Below are positions 48,862 to 59,582 of a DNA stretch of 64,000 nt, in pieces. The notes below the pieces were generated by a model. The model did not search any database. It saw only the letters and a list, made by a program, of their open reading frames with translations, and was not told the origin of the DNA. Origin of the DNA: Rodentibacter genomosp. 1 (lineage in GTDB: Bacteria; Pseudomonadota; Gammaproteobacteria; Enterobacterales; Pasteurellaceae); contig NZ_MLHN01000026.1 of NCBI RefSeq assembly GCF_001999285.1, positions 1-64,000 on the forward strand, given 5' to 3'. Position 1 is the first letter of the stretch; every line of letters starts with the position of its first letter. Position numbers and translations under genes: made by a program.

Positions 48862-50499
48862 TTAAAACATCACATACCAATTAGCATTGATACTTCGTTC
48901 CTGAACAATCTGATTCCGCTGAAACAATCTCCCTGTTGCCCATTCTAATTGCATATACCACGCAGGATGAGTTGTTTTCAGTCCCACCGCGTAGCCAAAA
49001 GCTTTTTGGCTATCAGCATCCGGGGATGTCGCTTTTTGCATACCTATATCCACACCTAAATAAGGCTCAATCTGCCATTGTTTATATTGATATAACCAGC
49101 CAAAATTATTTCGTAGCACAATATTTTTCTCTGCAGACTGGGAAAAATCATTAATTCCACGCACGGCATAGCGTCCAAGTAACTCTTCCTGTTTAATCGC
49201 AGGTAGGTAGTTACGACTATACTGCCCGATTAAACGACTTGATTGGTGGAAAGTCTGCGATTTAATCGGATAAAATGCATTAAATTGTAATTCTGCCCGC
49301 CAGCGATTAAATTGCCCTTCAGGCTGATCTTGCCCTTGATTTAATGTCGCATTCCACCGCCTTAAACCTCTTTCGTAACTAAAATCAGTAATAAGTGAAC
49401 CATAAGAAAATAATTGTAAGTGATTAACACCTATCTGGACGGTTGTTAAGGTTGGGCTTTGCAACAAAATTAAACTATCTTGGAAATAACTTTTGCTTTT
49501 AATCCTTTCTAACTGTGCATAGAGATTGGAAATTGAATTAGAATCACGTCGAAATGTATAGTCACCACGTAATGCCGCCTGCCAAGTATGACCTTTTTGC
49601 TCAACAGAATGATGTTGTAATGGAACGTTAGACTTAAAAGCCGAAAAAGAACCGAAACTACTCAATGTCCAATAACCATAGGGGATAGTATGGAAGAACG
49701 AAAGTGAGCGGTTAAAATTATGGCGATAAGATTTCAAACTGTGACTGACATTAAGATAAAGACTATCGGAAAGTCCTAAAGGGCTATCAATATTCAGTCC
49801 ACCTTTAGCTTGCCAACGCCCCGAGCGTTTTGAAGCAAAATTATCCAACCCCAAGTAACCCGTTAAACGAGATTTTTCCTCATTCACAAAAGCTAACTCA
49901 ATTTCGCCATTTTTTGCCGGTAATACATCAACACTCACTTTACTTCCCGGCATTTTATTTGCTTGATCTAACGCCTGATCTAAATCTTTAATATTTAGCG
50001 GTTTACCTAAGCTGTTGGGTAAAAGCATAGAAAAATTTAGTCGATGACTATTACTAGAAAGCTGACTGATTCTCCCTTCTGTTACCCTCATTGTAAGCTT
50101 ACCGGAGTGATCGTCTTCAAATTGAAAAGGATTATAAATATAACCTAAAGCCAGATAAGCCTCAGTAAGAGCCTGACTAAGCTGATTTAAACGGTCTTCG
50201 TTTAAACACTCATTCTTTTTTGGTGCAAAAGGTAAAGGATCAATTAAATGAAACCCCACAAACTGTATTTCACTATAAGGTAAACAAACCTGGGATAAAT
50301 CTGCTTGAGCATTTTCTTGTTGCTCAACTTGATATTGATGCTGCTCAAACCAACGCCGTTGCTGCACTTGCTGAAACTGCTCATTTTGCTTTTTTGTTTG
50401 CTGTTGAAAACGGTTAAATTCATTTTGGATTGATATTGGTTGCTCATTTGCCCAAGTAAACATCGGTAAACAGGCAATGAGAATGGGGAGATGTTTCAT
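48862..50499 (-). CDS. Two-partner secretion outer membrane transporter (TpsB, ShlB/FhaC family)
   Basis: Outer membrane 16-strand barrel that exports TpsA. The signal peptide is MKHLPILIACLPMFTWA. A Gln-rich helix (about 20-65) would plug the pore. A POTRA domain (CLPYSEIQFVGF to YNPFQF, about 72-145) and a second POTRA (about 150-215) follow. The barrel includes the family L6 motif as AVRGIND and ends in ...NANWYVMF with a terminal Phe. Length is 545. AGGA precedes the ATG. It is encoded just upstream of tpsA, the usual tpsB-tpsA order. Confidence 0.92.
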   Translation of the reverse strand: MKHLPILIACLPMFTWANEQPISIQNEFNRFQQQTKKQNEQFQQVQQRRWFEQHQYQVEQQENAQADLSQVCLPYSEIQFVGFHLIDPLPFAPKKNECLNEDRLNQLSQALTEAYLALGYIYNPFQFEDDHSGKLTMRVTEGRISQLSSNSHRLNFSMLLPNSLGKPLNIKDLDQALDQANKMPGSKVSVDVLPAKNGEIELAFVNEEKSRLTGYLGLDNFASKRSGRWQAKGGLNIDSPLGLSDSLYLNVSHSLKSYRHNFNRSLSFFHTIPYGYWTLSSFGSFSAFKSNVPLQHHSVEQKGHTWQAALRGDYTFRRDSNSISNLYAQLERIKSKSYFQDSLILLQSPTLTTVQIGVNHLQLFSYGSLITDFSYERGLRRWNATLNQGQDQPEGQFNRWRAELQFNAFYPIKSQTFHQSSRLIGQYSRNYLPAIKQEELLGRYAVRGINDFSQSAEKNIVLRNNFGWLYQYKQWQIEPYLGVDIGMQKATSPDADSQKAFGYAVGLKTTHPAWYMQLEWATGRLFQRNQIVQERSINANWYVMF

Positions 50500-50599
50500 A
50501 AGTGTATCCTAAGGTAAATTCAGTGCTAACATCATACCCCATAATTATCAGAGCAAGAAGATTAAAGAGATTTCTATGCCTATTTATTTAGTCCACTTC

Positions 50600-50620
50600 T
50601 ATCATTATAAAACAATGATA
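50600..50620 (-). promoter_or_regulatory. tpsB promoter region with overlapping palindrome
   Basis: A minus-strand TATAAT (50609-50604) lies about 105 bases before the tpsB ATG, with only a weak -35. It is overlapped by the perfect palindrome TATCATT-N7-AATGATA (50600-50620), which could be an operator. The arms resemble parts of a Fur box, but the spacing does not fit the 19-base consensus well. Confidence 0.4.
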
Positions 50621-50684
50621 TAGTTCTCAGAGAAGGCAGCAAACTACAACGGCTTTATCTTATCTACGAGATTATTTGAGACAT

Positions 50685-50714
50685 AAAAAAAGCCCTTTCA
50701 AAAGCTGAAAGGGC
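50685..50714 (-). terminator. trhP terminator
   Basis: GCCCTTTC / GAAAGGGC arms with a 7-base loop are followed on the minus strand by TTTTTTT. Confidence 0.9.
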
Positions 50715-50814
50715 AAAAATATTTGGAGTCATACTATGAGTTGTTGAATTAACAAATCAGGTATGGCGCACATTATAATAACATTTAAAATAAATGCAAC
50801 ATTTATTTAACAAA

Positions 50815-52194
50815 TTAATTGTGTGGATTACGCGTATTGGTATTGACTAAGTTACGCATCAAAAGCGCATATTCCAAATTAACATCTTGCGGCACATCTA
50901 AGAATACGAAATGCCCGTCACCTAATGCCGCTTCAACCTGTTCATTTTTCCTATTTAGCATTTTCTCAATTTTAAAATTGATATTCCCTTGCGGTGTCAT
51001 CATTTCCACTTCATCGCCAAGTAAAAATTTATTTTTTACGGCGACTTCCGCCATACCTTGTTCGTTGCGTTTTCCGGTAAATTCGCCGACAAATTGTTGT
51101 CGATCCGAAATAGAATAGCCATATTCGTAGTTTTGATATTCATCATGTGTATGACGGCGTAAGAATCCTTCTGTATAACCACGGTGCGCAAGGGATTCTA
51201 ACGTATCCATTAGACTTTCATCAAAAGGTTTACCTGCTGCCGCATCATCAATGGCTTTACGGTACACTTGTGCGGTGCGGGCACAATAATAGAAAGACTT
51301 GGTTCTACCTTCAATTTTTAAGGAATGTACACCAAGTGCGGTCAATTTTTCCACATGTTGTACGGCACGCAAGTCTTTTGAATTCATAAAATAAGTGCCA
51401 TGTTCGTCTTCAAAAGCCGTCATTTGTTCGTCCGGTTTTTGAGATTCCGTATAAAGAAATACTTTATCCGTCACCGTTCCTTCGCCCAATGTTGGTGCAA
51501 CATTTTTGACTTCGATTTGTTGGCGGGGATCAACTTTTGGCACAATGTTGCCAACCTCATCTGTTGTACCTTCTTCCATTTTATATTCCCAACGGCAAGC
51601 ATTGGTGCAGGTACCTTGATTTGGATCGCGTTTATTAATGTAACCTGAAAGCAAGCAACGACCGGAATACGCCATACATAATGCGCCGTGAACGAAAATT
51701 TCCAGTTCAATATCCGGCACCTGTTGGCGAATTTCGGCAATTTCATCTAAGGAAAGTTCACGGGACAAAATTACGCGGGTTAGCCCCATTTGTTTCCAAA
51801 ATTTCACTGTCGCCCAGTTTACCGCATTGGCTTGCACGGAAAGATGAATATCAATATCAGGAAAATGTTCACGCACTAACATAATTAAGCCGGGATCCGA
51901 CATGATTAACGCATCAGGTTGCATATCGATCACGGGTTGTAAATCTTTAATGAACGTTTTAAGTTTAGAATTATGCGGTGCAATATTCACCACCACATAG
52001 AATTTTTTACCAAGCGCATGGGCTTCATCAATCCCAATTTTTAAATTCGCATGATTAAATTCATTGTTACGCACACGTAAGCTATAACGGGGCTGACCGG
52101 CATAGACAGCATCCGCACCATAGGCGAAGGCGTAACGCATATTTTTGAGGGAACCGGCAGGGGAAAGTAATTCGGGTTTAAATGAAGTTGTCAT
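50815..52194 (-). CDS. trhP: U32-family tRNA hydroxylation protein TrhP
   Basis: Formerly YegQ. TrhP takes part in prephenate-dependent formation of 5-hydroxyuridine at the wobble position of tRNAs. The U32 fold begins KPELLSPAGSLKNMRYAFAYGADAVY. The family signature is ELEIFVHGALCMAYSGRCLLSGYI, and conserved cysteines follow in GTCTNACRWEY, likely to bind an iron-sulfur cluster. Length is 459. It is separate from its neighbours and has its own terminator. Confidence 0.92.
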   Translation of the reverse strand: MTTSFKPELLSPAGSLKNMRYAFAYGADAVYAGQPRYSLRVRNNEFNHANLKIGIDEAHALGKKFYVVVNIAPHNSKLKTFIKDLQPVIDMQPDALIMSDPGLIMLVREHFPDIDIHLSVQANAVNWATVKFWKQMGLTRVILSRELSLDEIAEIRQQVPDIELEIFVHGALCMAYSGRCLLSGYINKRDPNQGTCTNACRWEYKMEEGTTDEVGNIVPKVDPRQQIEVKNVAPTLGEGTVTDKVFLYTESQKPDEQMTAFEDEHGTYFMNSKDLRAVQHVEKLTALGVHSLKIEGRTKSFYYCARTAQVYRKAIDDAAAGKPFDESLMDTLESLAHRGYTEGFLRRHTHDEYQNYEYGYSISDRQQFVGEFTGKRNEQGMAEVAVKNKFLLGDEVEMMTPQGNINFKIEKMLNRKNEQVEAALGDGHFVFLDVPQDVNLEYALLMRNLVNTNTRNPHN

Positions 52195-52332
52195 AATGTT
52201 CTCTTTTCTGATGTCAGGTCAGTAGCCTACCTTTAGGCAGGCTATATTTAGGCGTCGTATTTTAGGCGGATTTCATTATTTGTAAAGGAAAAGTGCGGTT
52301 GCTTTTCGCAAGGTTTTTTATGCGCAGAAAAA

Positions 52333-52356
52333 GAAACCGCCCACTCAATGTGGGCG
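52333..52356 (-). terminator. Terminator after the YdgA-like gene
   Basis: CGCCCAC / GTGGGCG arms with a 5-base loop (52338-52356) are followed on the minus strand by GTTTCTTTTTC. Confidence 0.8.
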
Positions 52357-52361
52357 TTCTA

Positions 52362-54383
52362 TTAGTTTGAAGGTTCACTTTCCGGAGGAGATTGTTTCAT
52401 TAAACGTTCTTGCTCTACCTCCTCGTAAGGTACCCCATTAATGAAATAGCCATTGTTATTTTTTTCAAACTTGGCTACATAATTTTCACCTTCTTCTACA
52501 AAAGGTGAAAGAACGGTGTCTTGAGGTTTAATTTCACTTTGAATCATATTCCAAAGTACGCTTTGTTCTTTAATCTTACTTGTTTTCTCATTTGGAATTT
52601 CAACTAATCGTTTATCAAATGAAATCGTTAATGATCCTTCTATTCTATCTAAGAAAGCCCCATTCACAGATGATTTTTCTACCTTTTCCGGCACTTTGGT
52701 CGTCATTCCATGTGCTTCCAATTTTACCGGATAGGCTTTTGTTTCAGGCAAAGTATTGAGATTAAAACTAACGTGGGCATTATCTAAAATAAAGTCAAGA
52801 AGCCATAAGTTTTTGAAATCTCTTTCTTGTGTTGATTTTGTTAAATAAGCCTGACAAAGCGTATAATAGTTGCCTAAACAGAATGTCGAAGACAAATAGG
52901 ATCTATGTTCATCCCCTTTTAGTGGAATAGAAATCGACAAATTCTCAAGTTGCATAGCTTGTTCCGGCACACTCATTTTTTTTGTCTTTAGCGTAAAATT
53001 CGTATTATGTTGATCATTTTCTAATAATTCATATTTATTATTAAATGTCAGCTCGGTTATTTTATTGCCAAATAGATCTAAACTGCGTAATGAGAAATCT
53101 ACGTTCGAATTTTCACTAAACTCTTTCACCCATTTTTCTTTTAGATAAGCAAAATCTTTATTATCTTTAACAGGTGCTTCTTTTACCGCCAAACTATCTA
53201 GCCAAAATGGTAGAAACGCAAGTTCATTAGCAAGATTATAATCAGTGAATTGAATAGCGAGTTTTCCCTCTTTAGCTTCCCATTTTTGGGATTGATCCTC
53301 AGGTGTTTGTTTCACGCTTTCTACATTCAGTTTAAAATTTCCCCCGACTTTCGTGAGATCTTGATTATTTAATTGCAATATCAACTCACCATTTTGTAAA
53401 TTAAAGTAAGGCTTTTGATTTTTCGGTGCATTCACTGAAATAACAGAAAGTTTGCCATCAAACGCATCATTTTGAGTCAAGATTGTACGAAGTAAATCTG
53501 CCCCTGATTTGATGATTTGATTGTCGCTTTCAAGTTTTTTAAATTCATTATAAAAATTGACCGCACTTGGTACACCCTGTTGATTTAGGCTGATATTTAA
53601 TCCGCCAAAGGTTGTTTGGTTTTCTTCTGTCGTACGATTTTTATTGGATATACGCAAAATATCACTGCTAAATTTTGTCATTAAATGACGTTTTGCATTT
53701 TCTTGTTGCGTAGTATGAAATTTATAGGTGGTATTTTTTAATTGTAAGCGTGTATTTTCACCATTTAATAGTGCAAGCTCGGCATTTTCAGCGGTTAATT
53801 CAATATGTGTTAAATCATATTGACTTGGGGTGACAGGAATAAGATGAAATTTCCCCTCAAGTTTTTTTAATTTGCTGTCGTTGTCATAGTTAAAACCGGT
53901 CAAATTGGCATTTAAATCAATTTCTTTATTTTCTCGGAAATTTAATGAGATCGTGCTTTGTTGCGATTTATTGGTGAAGTCTCGAAACTCCGTCAAAATA
54001 TCAGAGGAAAAATAATCACCGAGCGGTGAAAATTTTGTATTAATCGTATTTTTATCAATGGTGATATTTAACGTTTTGTTTAATTGTCGAACGAATTTAT
54101 CCGATAAATTCGATTCAGCCGTGATGAAAAAAGGCAGCGTTGTCAGTTTGCTGGTAATGAGATCGGTTTTCTCGTTATCGTTATTTTGCAGACTAAAGGT
54201 TAAGTGGCGGGTAAAAATGTTTTTACTTGTTTGAGAGACCAGTAATTTCGCTTGATTATCAAGGGAATAGGGAAAGTTTTGTAAGACTTGATCCACTTTG
54301 TGATTAGTATAAATTTGCGCACCTGCGCCAGCGATAACGAGTATCGTAGCGAGGGTTAAGGTGATTTTTTTTCTTTTACTCAT
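52362..54383 (-). CDS. YdgA-like (DUF945) membrane-anchored protein
   Basis: A 673-residue protein with a basic start, one N-terminal membrane segment (about 7-25: ITLTLATILVIAGAGA) and a long, mainly beta, Asn- and Lys-rich remainder predicted to lie in the periplasm. Near the C-terminus NNGYFINGVPYEEV resembles the ending of E. coli YdgA, and the N-terminal region (HKVDQVLQNF, FTRHLTFSLQ) fits the same family. The function of the family is not established; AsmA-like envelope roles have been suggested. It lies upstream of its own terminator and 78 bases after adk, and is possibly co-transcribed with it. Confidence 0.6.
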   Translation of the reverse strand: MSKRKKITLTLATILVIAGAGAQIYTNHKVDQVLQNFPYSLDNQAKLLVSQTSKNIFTRHLTFSLQNNDNEKTDLITSKLTTLPFFITAESNLSDKFVRQLNKTLNITIDKNTINTKFSPLGDYFSSDILTEFRDFTNKSQQSTISLNFRENKEIDLNANLTGFNYDNDSKLKKLEGKFHLIPVTPSQYDLTHIELTAENAELALLNGENTRLQLKNTTYKFHTTQQENAKRHLMTKFSSDILRISNKNRTTEENQTTFGGLNISLNQQGVPSAVNFYNEFKKLESDNQIIKSGADLLRTILTQNDAFDGKLSVISVNAPKNQKPYFNLQNGELILQLNNQDLTKVGGNFKLNVESVKQTPEDQSQKWEAKEGKLAIQFTDYNLANELAFLPFWLDSLAVKEAPVKDNKDFAYLKEKWVKEFSENSNVDFSLRSLDLFGNKITELTFNNKYELLENDQHNTNFTLKTKKMSVPEQAMQLENLSISIPLKGDEHRSYLSSTFCLGNYYTLCQAYLTKSTQERDFKNLWLLDFILDNAHVSFNLNTLPETKAYPVKLEAHGMTTKVPEKVEKSSVNGAFLDRIEGSLTISFDKRLVEIPNEKTSKIKEQSVLWNMIQSEIKPQDTVLSPFVEEGENYVAKFEKNNNGYFINGVPYEEVEQERLMKQSPPESEPSN

Positions 54384-54461
54384 ATTTCCCCCAAGTCAAT
54401 ATTGAGAACAAGCAAGAAAATGACCGCACTTCGTTAAAGTGCGGCCGAATTTTTATGGGTT

Positions 54462-55199
<738 letters not shown>

Positions 55200-55202
55200 T
55201 CA

Positions 55203-56477
55203 CTACGCAAATTTTTTCTCATTCCAAGGCGCAACCCAAAACAAACAAATCATACCCGGAACCGCTAAAAATAAGCATAGCCAAAAATAATCATAATAGC
55301 CTACTGCCCCCACAACATAGCCTGAAAGCATTCCCAATCCTTTACTTGGTAATGCGGAAAGACTGGTGAAAAGCGCCAGTTGGGTGGCGGTATAAAGCGG
55401 GTTCGTTTCACGTGCCATAAAAGCGACAAAGGCTGCGGTACCAAGCCCCACGCCAATATACTCTGCTGCGATAACAATACCTAGTCGCCATAATTCGGTA
55501 GAAGTAATGATGTCAAAATGACCAAATTTTGCCAACCAAATAAACCCGCCAATGGTCACCATTTGTACAAAACCGAATAACCATAAGGCACGGTTAATCC
55601 CCAGTTTTAACATCATGACTCCGCCGGCTAGCCCGGATAAAATGCTTGCCCAAAGGGAGGTACTTTTCACTACCAGTGCAATGTCTTCTTTGCCAAATCC
55701 CATATCGTAGATAAATTTGGTTTGGAGTGTTGTGGCAAAGGAATCACCAAATTTATATAAAAATAAGAACAGTAAAAAACCTATCGCTTGCGTAAAACCT
55801 TTACGTTGGAAAAACTCTTTCAAGGGAATCCAAAAAGCTTGGTAAAAAGGCTGATTGTTTTCTGGAGCATCAATCTTGGGTTCCTTGGCGAGGAACAATG
55901 TCATAAAAATCCCTATCAACATACAAAGTGCGGTCCATAAAAACACGGTTTTCCATGGATAAATTGTGGCAAGATAAAGGGAAAGTCCACCGGGAATTAA
56001 ACCTGCAATACGATAGGCATTAATGTGGATGGTGTTGCCTAAGCCAAGTTCGTGGTCACTTAAAATTTCACGGCGATAGGCATCAAGTACGATATCTTGT
56101 GTAGCCGAAAAAAATGCAATGAATAACGCAATATTGGCAACAATACTTAACTGAGAGATAGGATCAAAGAGGCTGATAGCATAAAGTAAGGCAAGTAAGA
56201 TCACTTGAGAAATCAGAAGCCAACTTCGGCGACGACCTAAAAAGCTCGGGAAATAACGATCTAACAAGGGCGCCCATAAAAATTTTAACCCATAAGGCAA
56301 CATAACGCCGGTCACTGCCCCAATTAATTCGACAGAAAGTTTCTTATCTGTCAGCCAAACCGGTAACATTTGTAATAAGACAAATAAAGGCAAGCCGGAG
56401 CTGAAACCGGTGAACACGCAAATCAACATCTTACGTGTAAAAATTTGGGAAGAAAGCGAATTTGCTATATTTGGCAT
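55203..56477 (-). CDS. ampG: Muropeptide permease AmpG
   Basis: Inner membrane MFS transporter that imports anhydro-muropeptides for cell wall recycling. It is a hydrophobic 424-residue protein with about 12 membrane segments. AmpG-type sequences are FSSGLPLFVLLQMLPVWL near the N-terminus, LRRRSWLL-like GRRRSWLLIS, FFSATQDIVLDAYRRE and a late EYIGVGLGTAAFVAFMARE. No clear ribosome binding site is seen. It sits between galE and adk on the minus strand. Confidence 0.9.
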   Translation of the reverse strand: MPNIANSLSSQIFTRKMLICVFTGFSSGLPLFVLLQMLPVWLTDKKLSVELIGAVTGVMLPYGLKFLWAPLLDRYFPSFLGRRRSWLLISQVILLALLYAISLFDPISQLSIVANIALFIAFFSATQDIVLDAYRREILSDHELGLGNTIHINAYRIAGLIPGGLSLYLATIYPWKTVFLWTALCMLIGIFMTLFLAKEPKIDAPENNQPFYQAFWIPLKEFFQRKGFTQAIGFLLFLFLYKFGDSFATTLQTKFIYDMGFGKEDIALVVKSTSLWASILSGLAGGVMMLKLGINRALWLFGFVQMVTIGGFIWLAKFGHFDIITSTELWRLGIVIAAEYIGVGLGTAAFVAFMARETNPLYTATQLALFTSLSALPSKGLGMLSGYVVGAVGYYDYFWLCLFLAVPGMICLFWVAPWNEKKFA

Positions 56478-56510
56478 ATTAAAGTGCGGTCAATTTTAAT
56501 GATGTTTTAA

Positions 56511-56533
56511 TGGCACGGGTTTTACCCGTGCCA
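56511..56533. repeat. Hairpin between galE and ampG
   Basis: TGGCACGGGT and ACCCGTGCCA form a perfect 10-bp stem with a TTT loop, 27 bases after galE. Only TTAAAAC follows on the minus strand, so termination may be weak. Confidence 0.65.
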
Positions 56534-56559
56534 CCATAAAGCAATATTTTTCAGAAAAC

Positions 56560-57576
56560 CTAATCTTTGTATCCTTGTGGATTATTTTTCTGCCAATTCC
56601 ATGTATCTTTCATCATTTGCTCCAGATCACGTTCTGCTGTCCAGCCTAGTTCTTTTGCGGCTAAACTCGGATCCGAGTAACAAGTGGCAATATCCCCCGG
56701 ACGGCGATCCACCAGTTTGTAAGAAATTTTAATATTGTTGGCTTTTTCAAAAGCGTTCACCATATCCAATACTGAATAACCTTGCCCGGTGCCAAGATTA
56801 TAAATGTGTAAACCCGTATCATCTTCGTGACGTTGAAGCGCTTTTAAATGCCCAATGGCTAAATCTACCACGTGAATGTAATCACGCACGCCTGTACCAT
56901 CGTGAGTGTTGTAATCGCTACCGAAAACAGAAAGTTGTGCCAGTTTACCAATCGCCACTTGGCTAATATAAGGCAATAAATTATTTGGAATCCCGTTTGG
57001 ATCTTCGCCGATTAAACCGCTTGAATGTGCGCCTACCGGATTGAAATAACGCAAAATCGTCATACTAAATTGAGGCTCGGCTTTTGCCACATCACGTAAA
57101 ATTTGCTCAACCATATACTTTGATGTGCCATAAGGATTGGTTGTACCGCCCACTTCGCAATCTTCGGTAATAGGAATAATTTGGGGATCTCCATACACGG
57201 TAGCGGAAGAACTAAACACAAAATTCCATACTCCCGCTTTTTTCATTTCTTGTAGTAGTACCACTGTACCGGCAACGTTATTCATATAATATTCCGCCGG
57301 TTTTTGCACGCTTTCACCCACCGCCTTTAAGCCGGCAAAGTGAATCACTGAATGAATGGTGTTTTCGGCAAAGATTTTTTGCAGCAATGCTCGATCTAAA
57401 ATATCGCCTTCATAAAACTTGACTGTTTTACCTGTGATTTGTTTTACACGCTCAAGAGATTTCGGTGATGAATTACAAAGATTGTCTAATACCACAACCT
57501 CTTTGCCTGCATTTAATAATTCAACAACCGTATGCGAACCGATATATCCGGCACCGCCGGTAACTAAAATTGCCAT
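56560..57576 (-). CDS. galE: UDP-glucose 4-epimerase
   Basis: Interconverts UDP-glucose and UDP-galactose with NAD, supplying galactose for lipooligosaccharide. The Rossmann motif is [11 protein letters not shown]; the catalytic pair is in YGTSKYMVE, and the serine in FSSSATVYG. Length is 338. It is not in a gal operon here. The divergent dld gene lies 188 bases upstream across a perfect CRP-like site, which could also affect galE. Confidence 0.97.
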   Translation of the reverse strand: MAILVTGGAGYIGSHTVVELLNAGKEVVVLDNLCNSSPKSLERVKQITGKTVKFYEGDILDRALLQKIFAENTIHSVIHFAGLKAVGESVQKPAEYYMNNVAGTVVLLQEMKKAGVWNFVFSSSATVYGDPQIIPITEDCEVGGTTNPYGTSKYMVEQILRDVAKAEPQFSMTILRYFNPVGAHSSGLIGEDPNGIPNNLLPYISQVAIGKLAQLSVFGSDYNTHDGTGVRDYIHVVDLAIGHLKALQRHEDDTGLHIYNLGTGQGYSVLDMVNAFEKANNIKISYKLVDRRPGDIATCYSDPSLAAKELGWTAERDLEQMMKDTWNWQKNNPQGYKD

Positions 57577-57664
57577 CTTTAACTCCTTTTCATCAACTTA
57601 GAATTGTTGCCGATTATAGCACTATTTCATCTCAAAAAACGGATCTATTTTGACCTCACTTTTA

Positions 57665-57680
57665 TGTGATCTTCGTCACA
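57665..57680. promoter_or_regulatory. CRP-like site upstream of dld
   Basis: TGTGATCTTCGTCACA has both half-sites perfect. A -10 candidate (TATAAA at 57721, or TAAAAT at 57723) gives a start near 57734, which places the CRP centre close to -61.5. Confidence 0.7.
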
Positions 57681-57764
57681 GAACTATTTTTTGGCACTAG
57701 CATTATTTTTTATTGAAGTATATAAAATAAAAACTATTTTTTAACATGAGTATTACAAATATCT

Positions 57765-59453
57765 ATGAATCAACTTATTTCTCAACTGACAAACATTGTA
57801 GGAAGTCAATATATCATCACCGACCCTTCAAAAACAGAAGCTTATCGTAGCGGCTACCGTTTCGGCTCAGGAAATGCCATCGCCGTCGTTAAACCTGCAA
57901 CCTTACTTGAATTTTGGCAGGTGTTAAAAGTTTGTGTAGAACAGGATGTGATTATTATTAACCAGGCTGCCAACACAGGATTAACCGGAGGGTCAACGCC
58001 AAATGGCAATGATTATGATCGTGAAATTGTCATCATCAACGCCATGAGAATTGATGGTATTCAATTGATTAACAATGCCTCTCAGGTAGTTTGTTTGCCG
58101 GGTTCTACTTTAAATGACTTAGAAAATAAATTAAAACCTCACGGGCGTGAGCCTCATTCTGTGATAGGTTCTTCTTGCATTGGCGCTTCCGTTATCGGGG
58201 GGATTTGTAATAATTCGGGCGGAGCATTAGTTCAGCGTGGGCCGGCTTATACGGAAATGGCACTTTACGCCCAATTAAATGAGCAGGGCGACTTAGAACT
58301 AAAAAATCATCTCGGCATTGATTTAGGCACTACACCGGAAGAAATTTTAACTAATTTGCAAGGGCATCATTATCAACAGAAAGATATTACTCAGGATTGT
58401 GGAAAAGGACATGATCACCGTTATTGTAATCATGTTCGTCAAGTTGATGAAAACTCACCGGCTCGTTTTAATGCAGACCCAGCCCGTCATTATGAAGCCT
58501 CCGGTAGTGCGGGTAAATTAGCGATTTTTGCGGTGCGTTTAGATACATTTCCATTAGAAAGTGAAACCGCCGTTTTCTATATTGGGACTAACCAAACAGA
58601 GGTTCTTAATGATATTCGCCGTCAAATGTTAGCAAATTTTGAACACTTACCGATTTCGGGCGAATATATTCATCGAGATGCCTTTGATATTGCCGCCCGT
58701 TATGGAAAAGATACGTTTTGGGTGATTAAAAAATTTGGCACACATTGGCTGCCTAAGTTATTTGCCTTAAAAGCGAACGTTGATCGCCTAAGTAAGAAAG
58801 TTTCATTTTTACCACGGCATTTAAGCGATAAATTTTTACAATTGCTTTCAAAAGTGTTACCGGAACACTTACCAAAAAGTTTATGGCAGTATCGGGATCG
58901 CTATGAACATCATTTAATTATTAAAATGGGCGGGCAAGGCGTGAATGAAGCCCGTATCTTCTTAAAAGATTATTTTAGCGATAGTCAAAAAGGCGGATAT
59001 TTTGAATGTAATTCGGTAGAAACACAAGCGGCAATGCTACATCGTTTTGCCGTTGCTTCAGCTGCTGTCCGCTATCGTGCCATTCATGAGAAAGACGTTG
59101 AAGATATTGTCGCGCTTGATGTTGCATTACGTCGTAATGATAAAGAATGGTTCGAGAAATTGCCTAAGGAAATAGATGAGCAAATCAGTCATAAACTTTA
59201 TTACGGGCACTTTATGTGCCATGTGTTCCATCAGGATTATATCGTTAAGAAGGGATATGACTGTATAAAATTAGAACATGATATTCTGAAATTACTTGAT
59301 CAACGGGGCGCTCAATACCCGGCCGAACATAATGTCGGGCATTTATATGAAGCCAAACCAGAGTTACGTAAATTCTACAAAGCATTAGATCCTACCAATA
59401 GTTTTAATCCGGGTATTGGGAAAACCTCAAAGAAAAAATATTGGGCTGAATAA
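57765..59453 (+). CDS. dld: Quinone-dependent D-lactate dehydrogenase
   Basis: FAD enzyme at the inner face of the membrane that oxidises D-lactate to pyruvate and passes electrons to quinone. The FAD-binding segment (about 40-250) has NQAANTGLTGGSTPNG and GASVIGGICNNSGGALVQRGPAY. The C-terminal membrane-binding and cap region has HYEASGSAGKLAIFAVRLDTFP and ends NVGHLYEAKPELRKFYKALDP. Length is 562, like E. coli Dld. Lactate use is important for haemophili in the host, and a CRP site precedes the gene. Confidence 0.95.
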   Translation: MNQLISQLTNIVGSQYIITDPSKTEAYRSGYRFGSGNAIAVVKPATLLEFWQVLKVCVEQDVIIINQAANTGLTGGSTPNGNDYDREIVIINAMRIDGIQLINNASQVVCLPGSTLNDLENKLKPHGREPHSVIGSSCIGASVIGGICNNSGGALVQRGPAYTEMALYAQLNEQGDLELKNHLGIDLGTTPEEILTNLQGHHYQQKDITQDCGKGHDHRYCNHVRQVDENSPARFNADPARHYEASGSAGKLAIFAVRLDTFPLESETAVFYIGTNQTEVLNDIRRQMLANFEHLPISGEYIHRDAFDIAARYGKDTFWVIKKFGTHWLPKLFALKANVDRLSKKVSFLPRHLSDKFLQLLSKVLPEHLPKSLWQYRDRYEHHLIIKMGGQGVNEARIFLKDYFSDSQKGGYFECNSVETQAAMLHRFAVASAAVRYRAIHEKDVEDIVALDVALRRNDKEWFEKLPKEIDEQISHKLYYGHFMCHVFHQDYIVKKGYDCIKLEHDILKLLDQRGAQYPAEHNVGHLYEAKPELRKFYKALDPTNSFNPGIGKTSKKKYWAE

Positions 59454-59488
59454 TATTCATATCAGCACACGTGAAGGTATGTATTAAT

Positions 59489-59530
59489 CCACATAAAAAA
59501 GAAGAGGCAGCTTATAAGCTGCCTTCTACT
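59489..59530. terminator. Terminator between dld and ppa
   Basis: A perfect 18-base palindrome (59506-59523, GGCAGCTTA / TAAGCTGCC) separates the convergent genes. On the minus strand CTCTTCTTTTTT follows, suiting ppa. On the plus strand the tail TTCTACTCT is weaker. Confidence 0.75.
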
Positions 59531-59582
59531 CTATATCAAGGACTAGCTGTTGGATTCAGTCCTTTTCTATCAATATTAAAAA

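Larger units (their letters stand above)
50500..50814. other. Gap between trhP and tpsB
   Basis: No gene is seen. The tpsB side holds a minus-strand TATAAT and an overlapping palindrome. The trhP side holds an intrinsic terminator at 50685-50714. The 100 bases between that terminator and the trhP stop show nothing recognisable. Confidence 0.6.
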
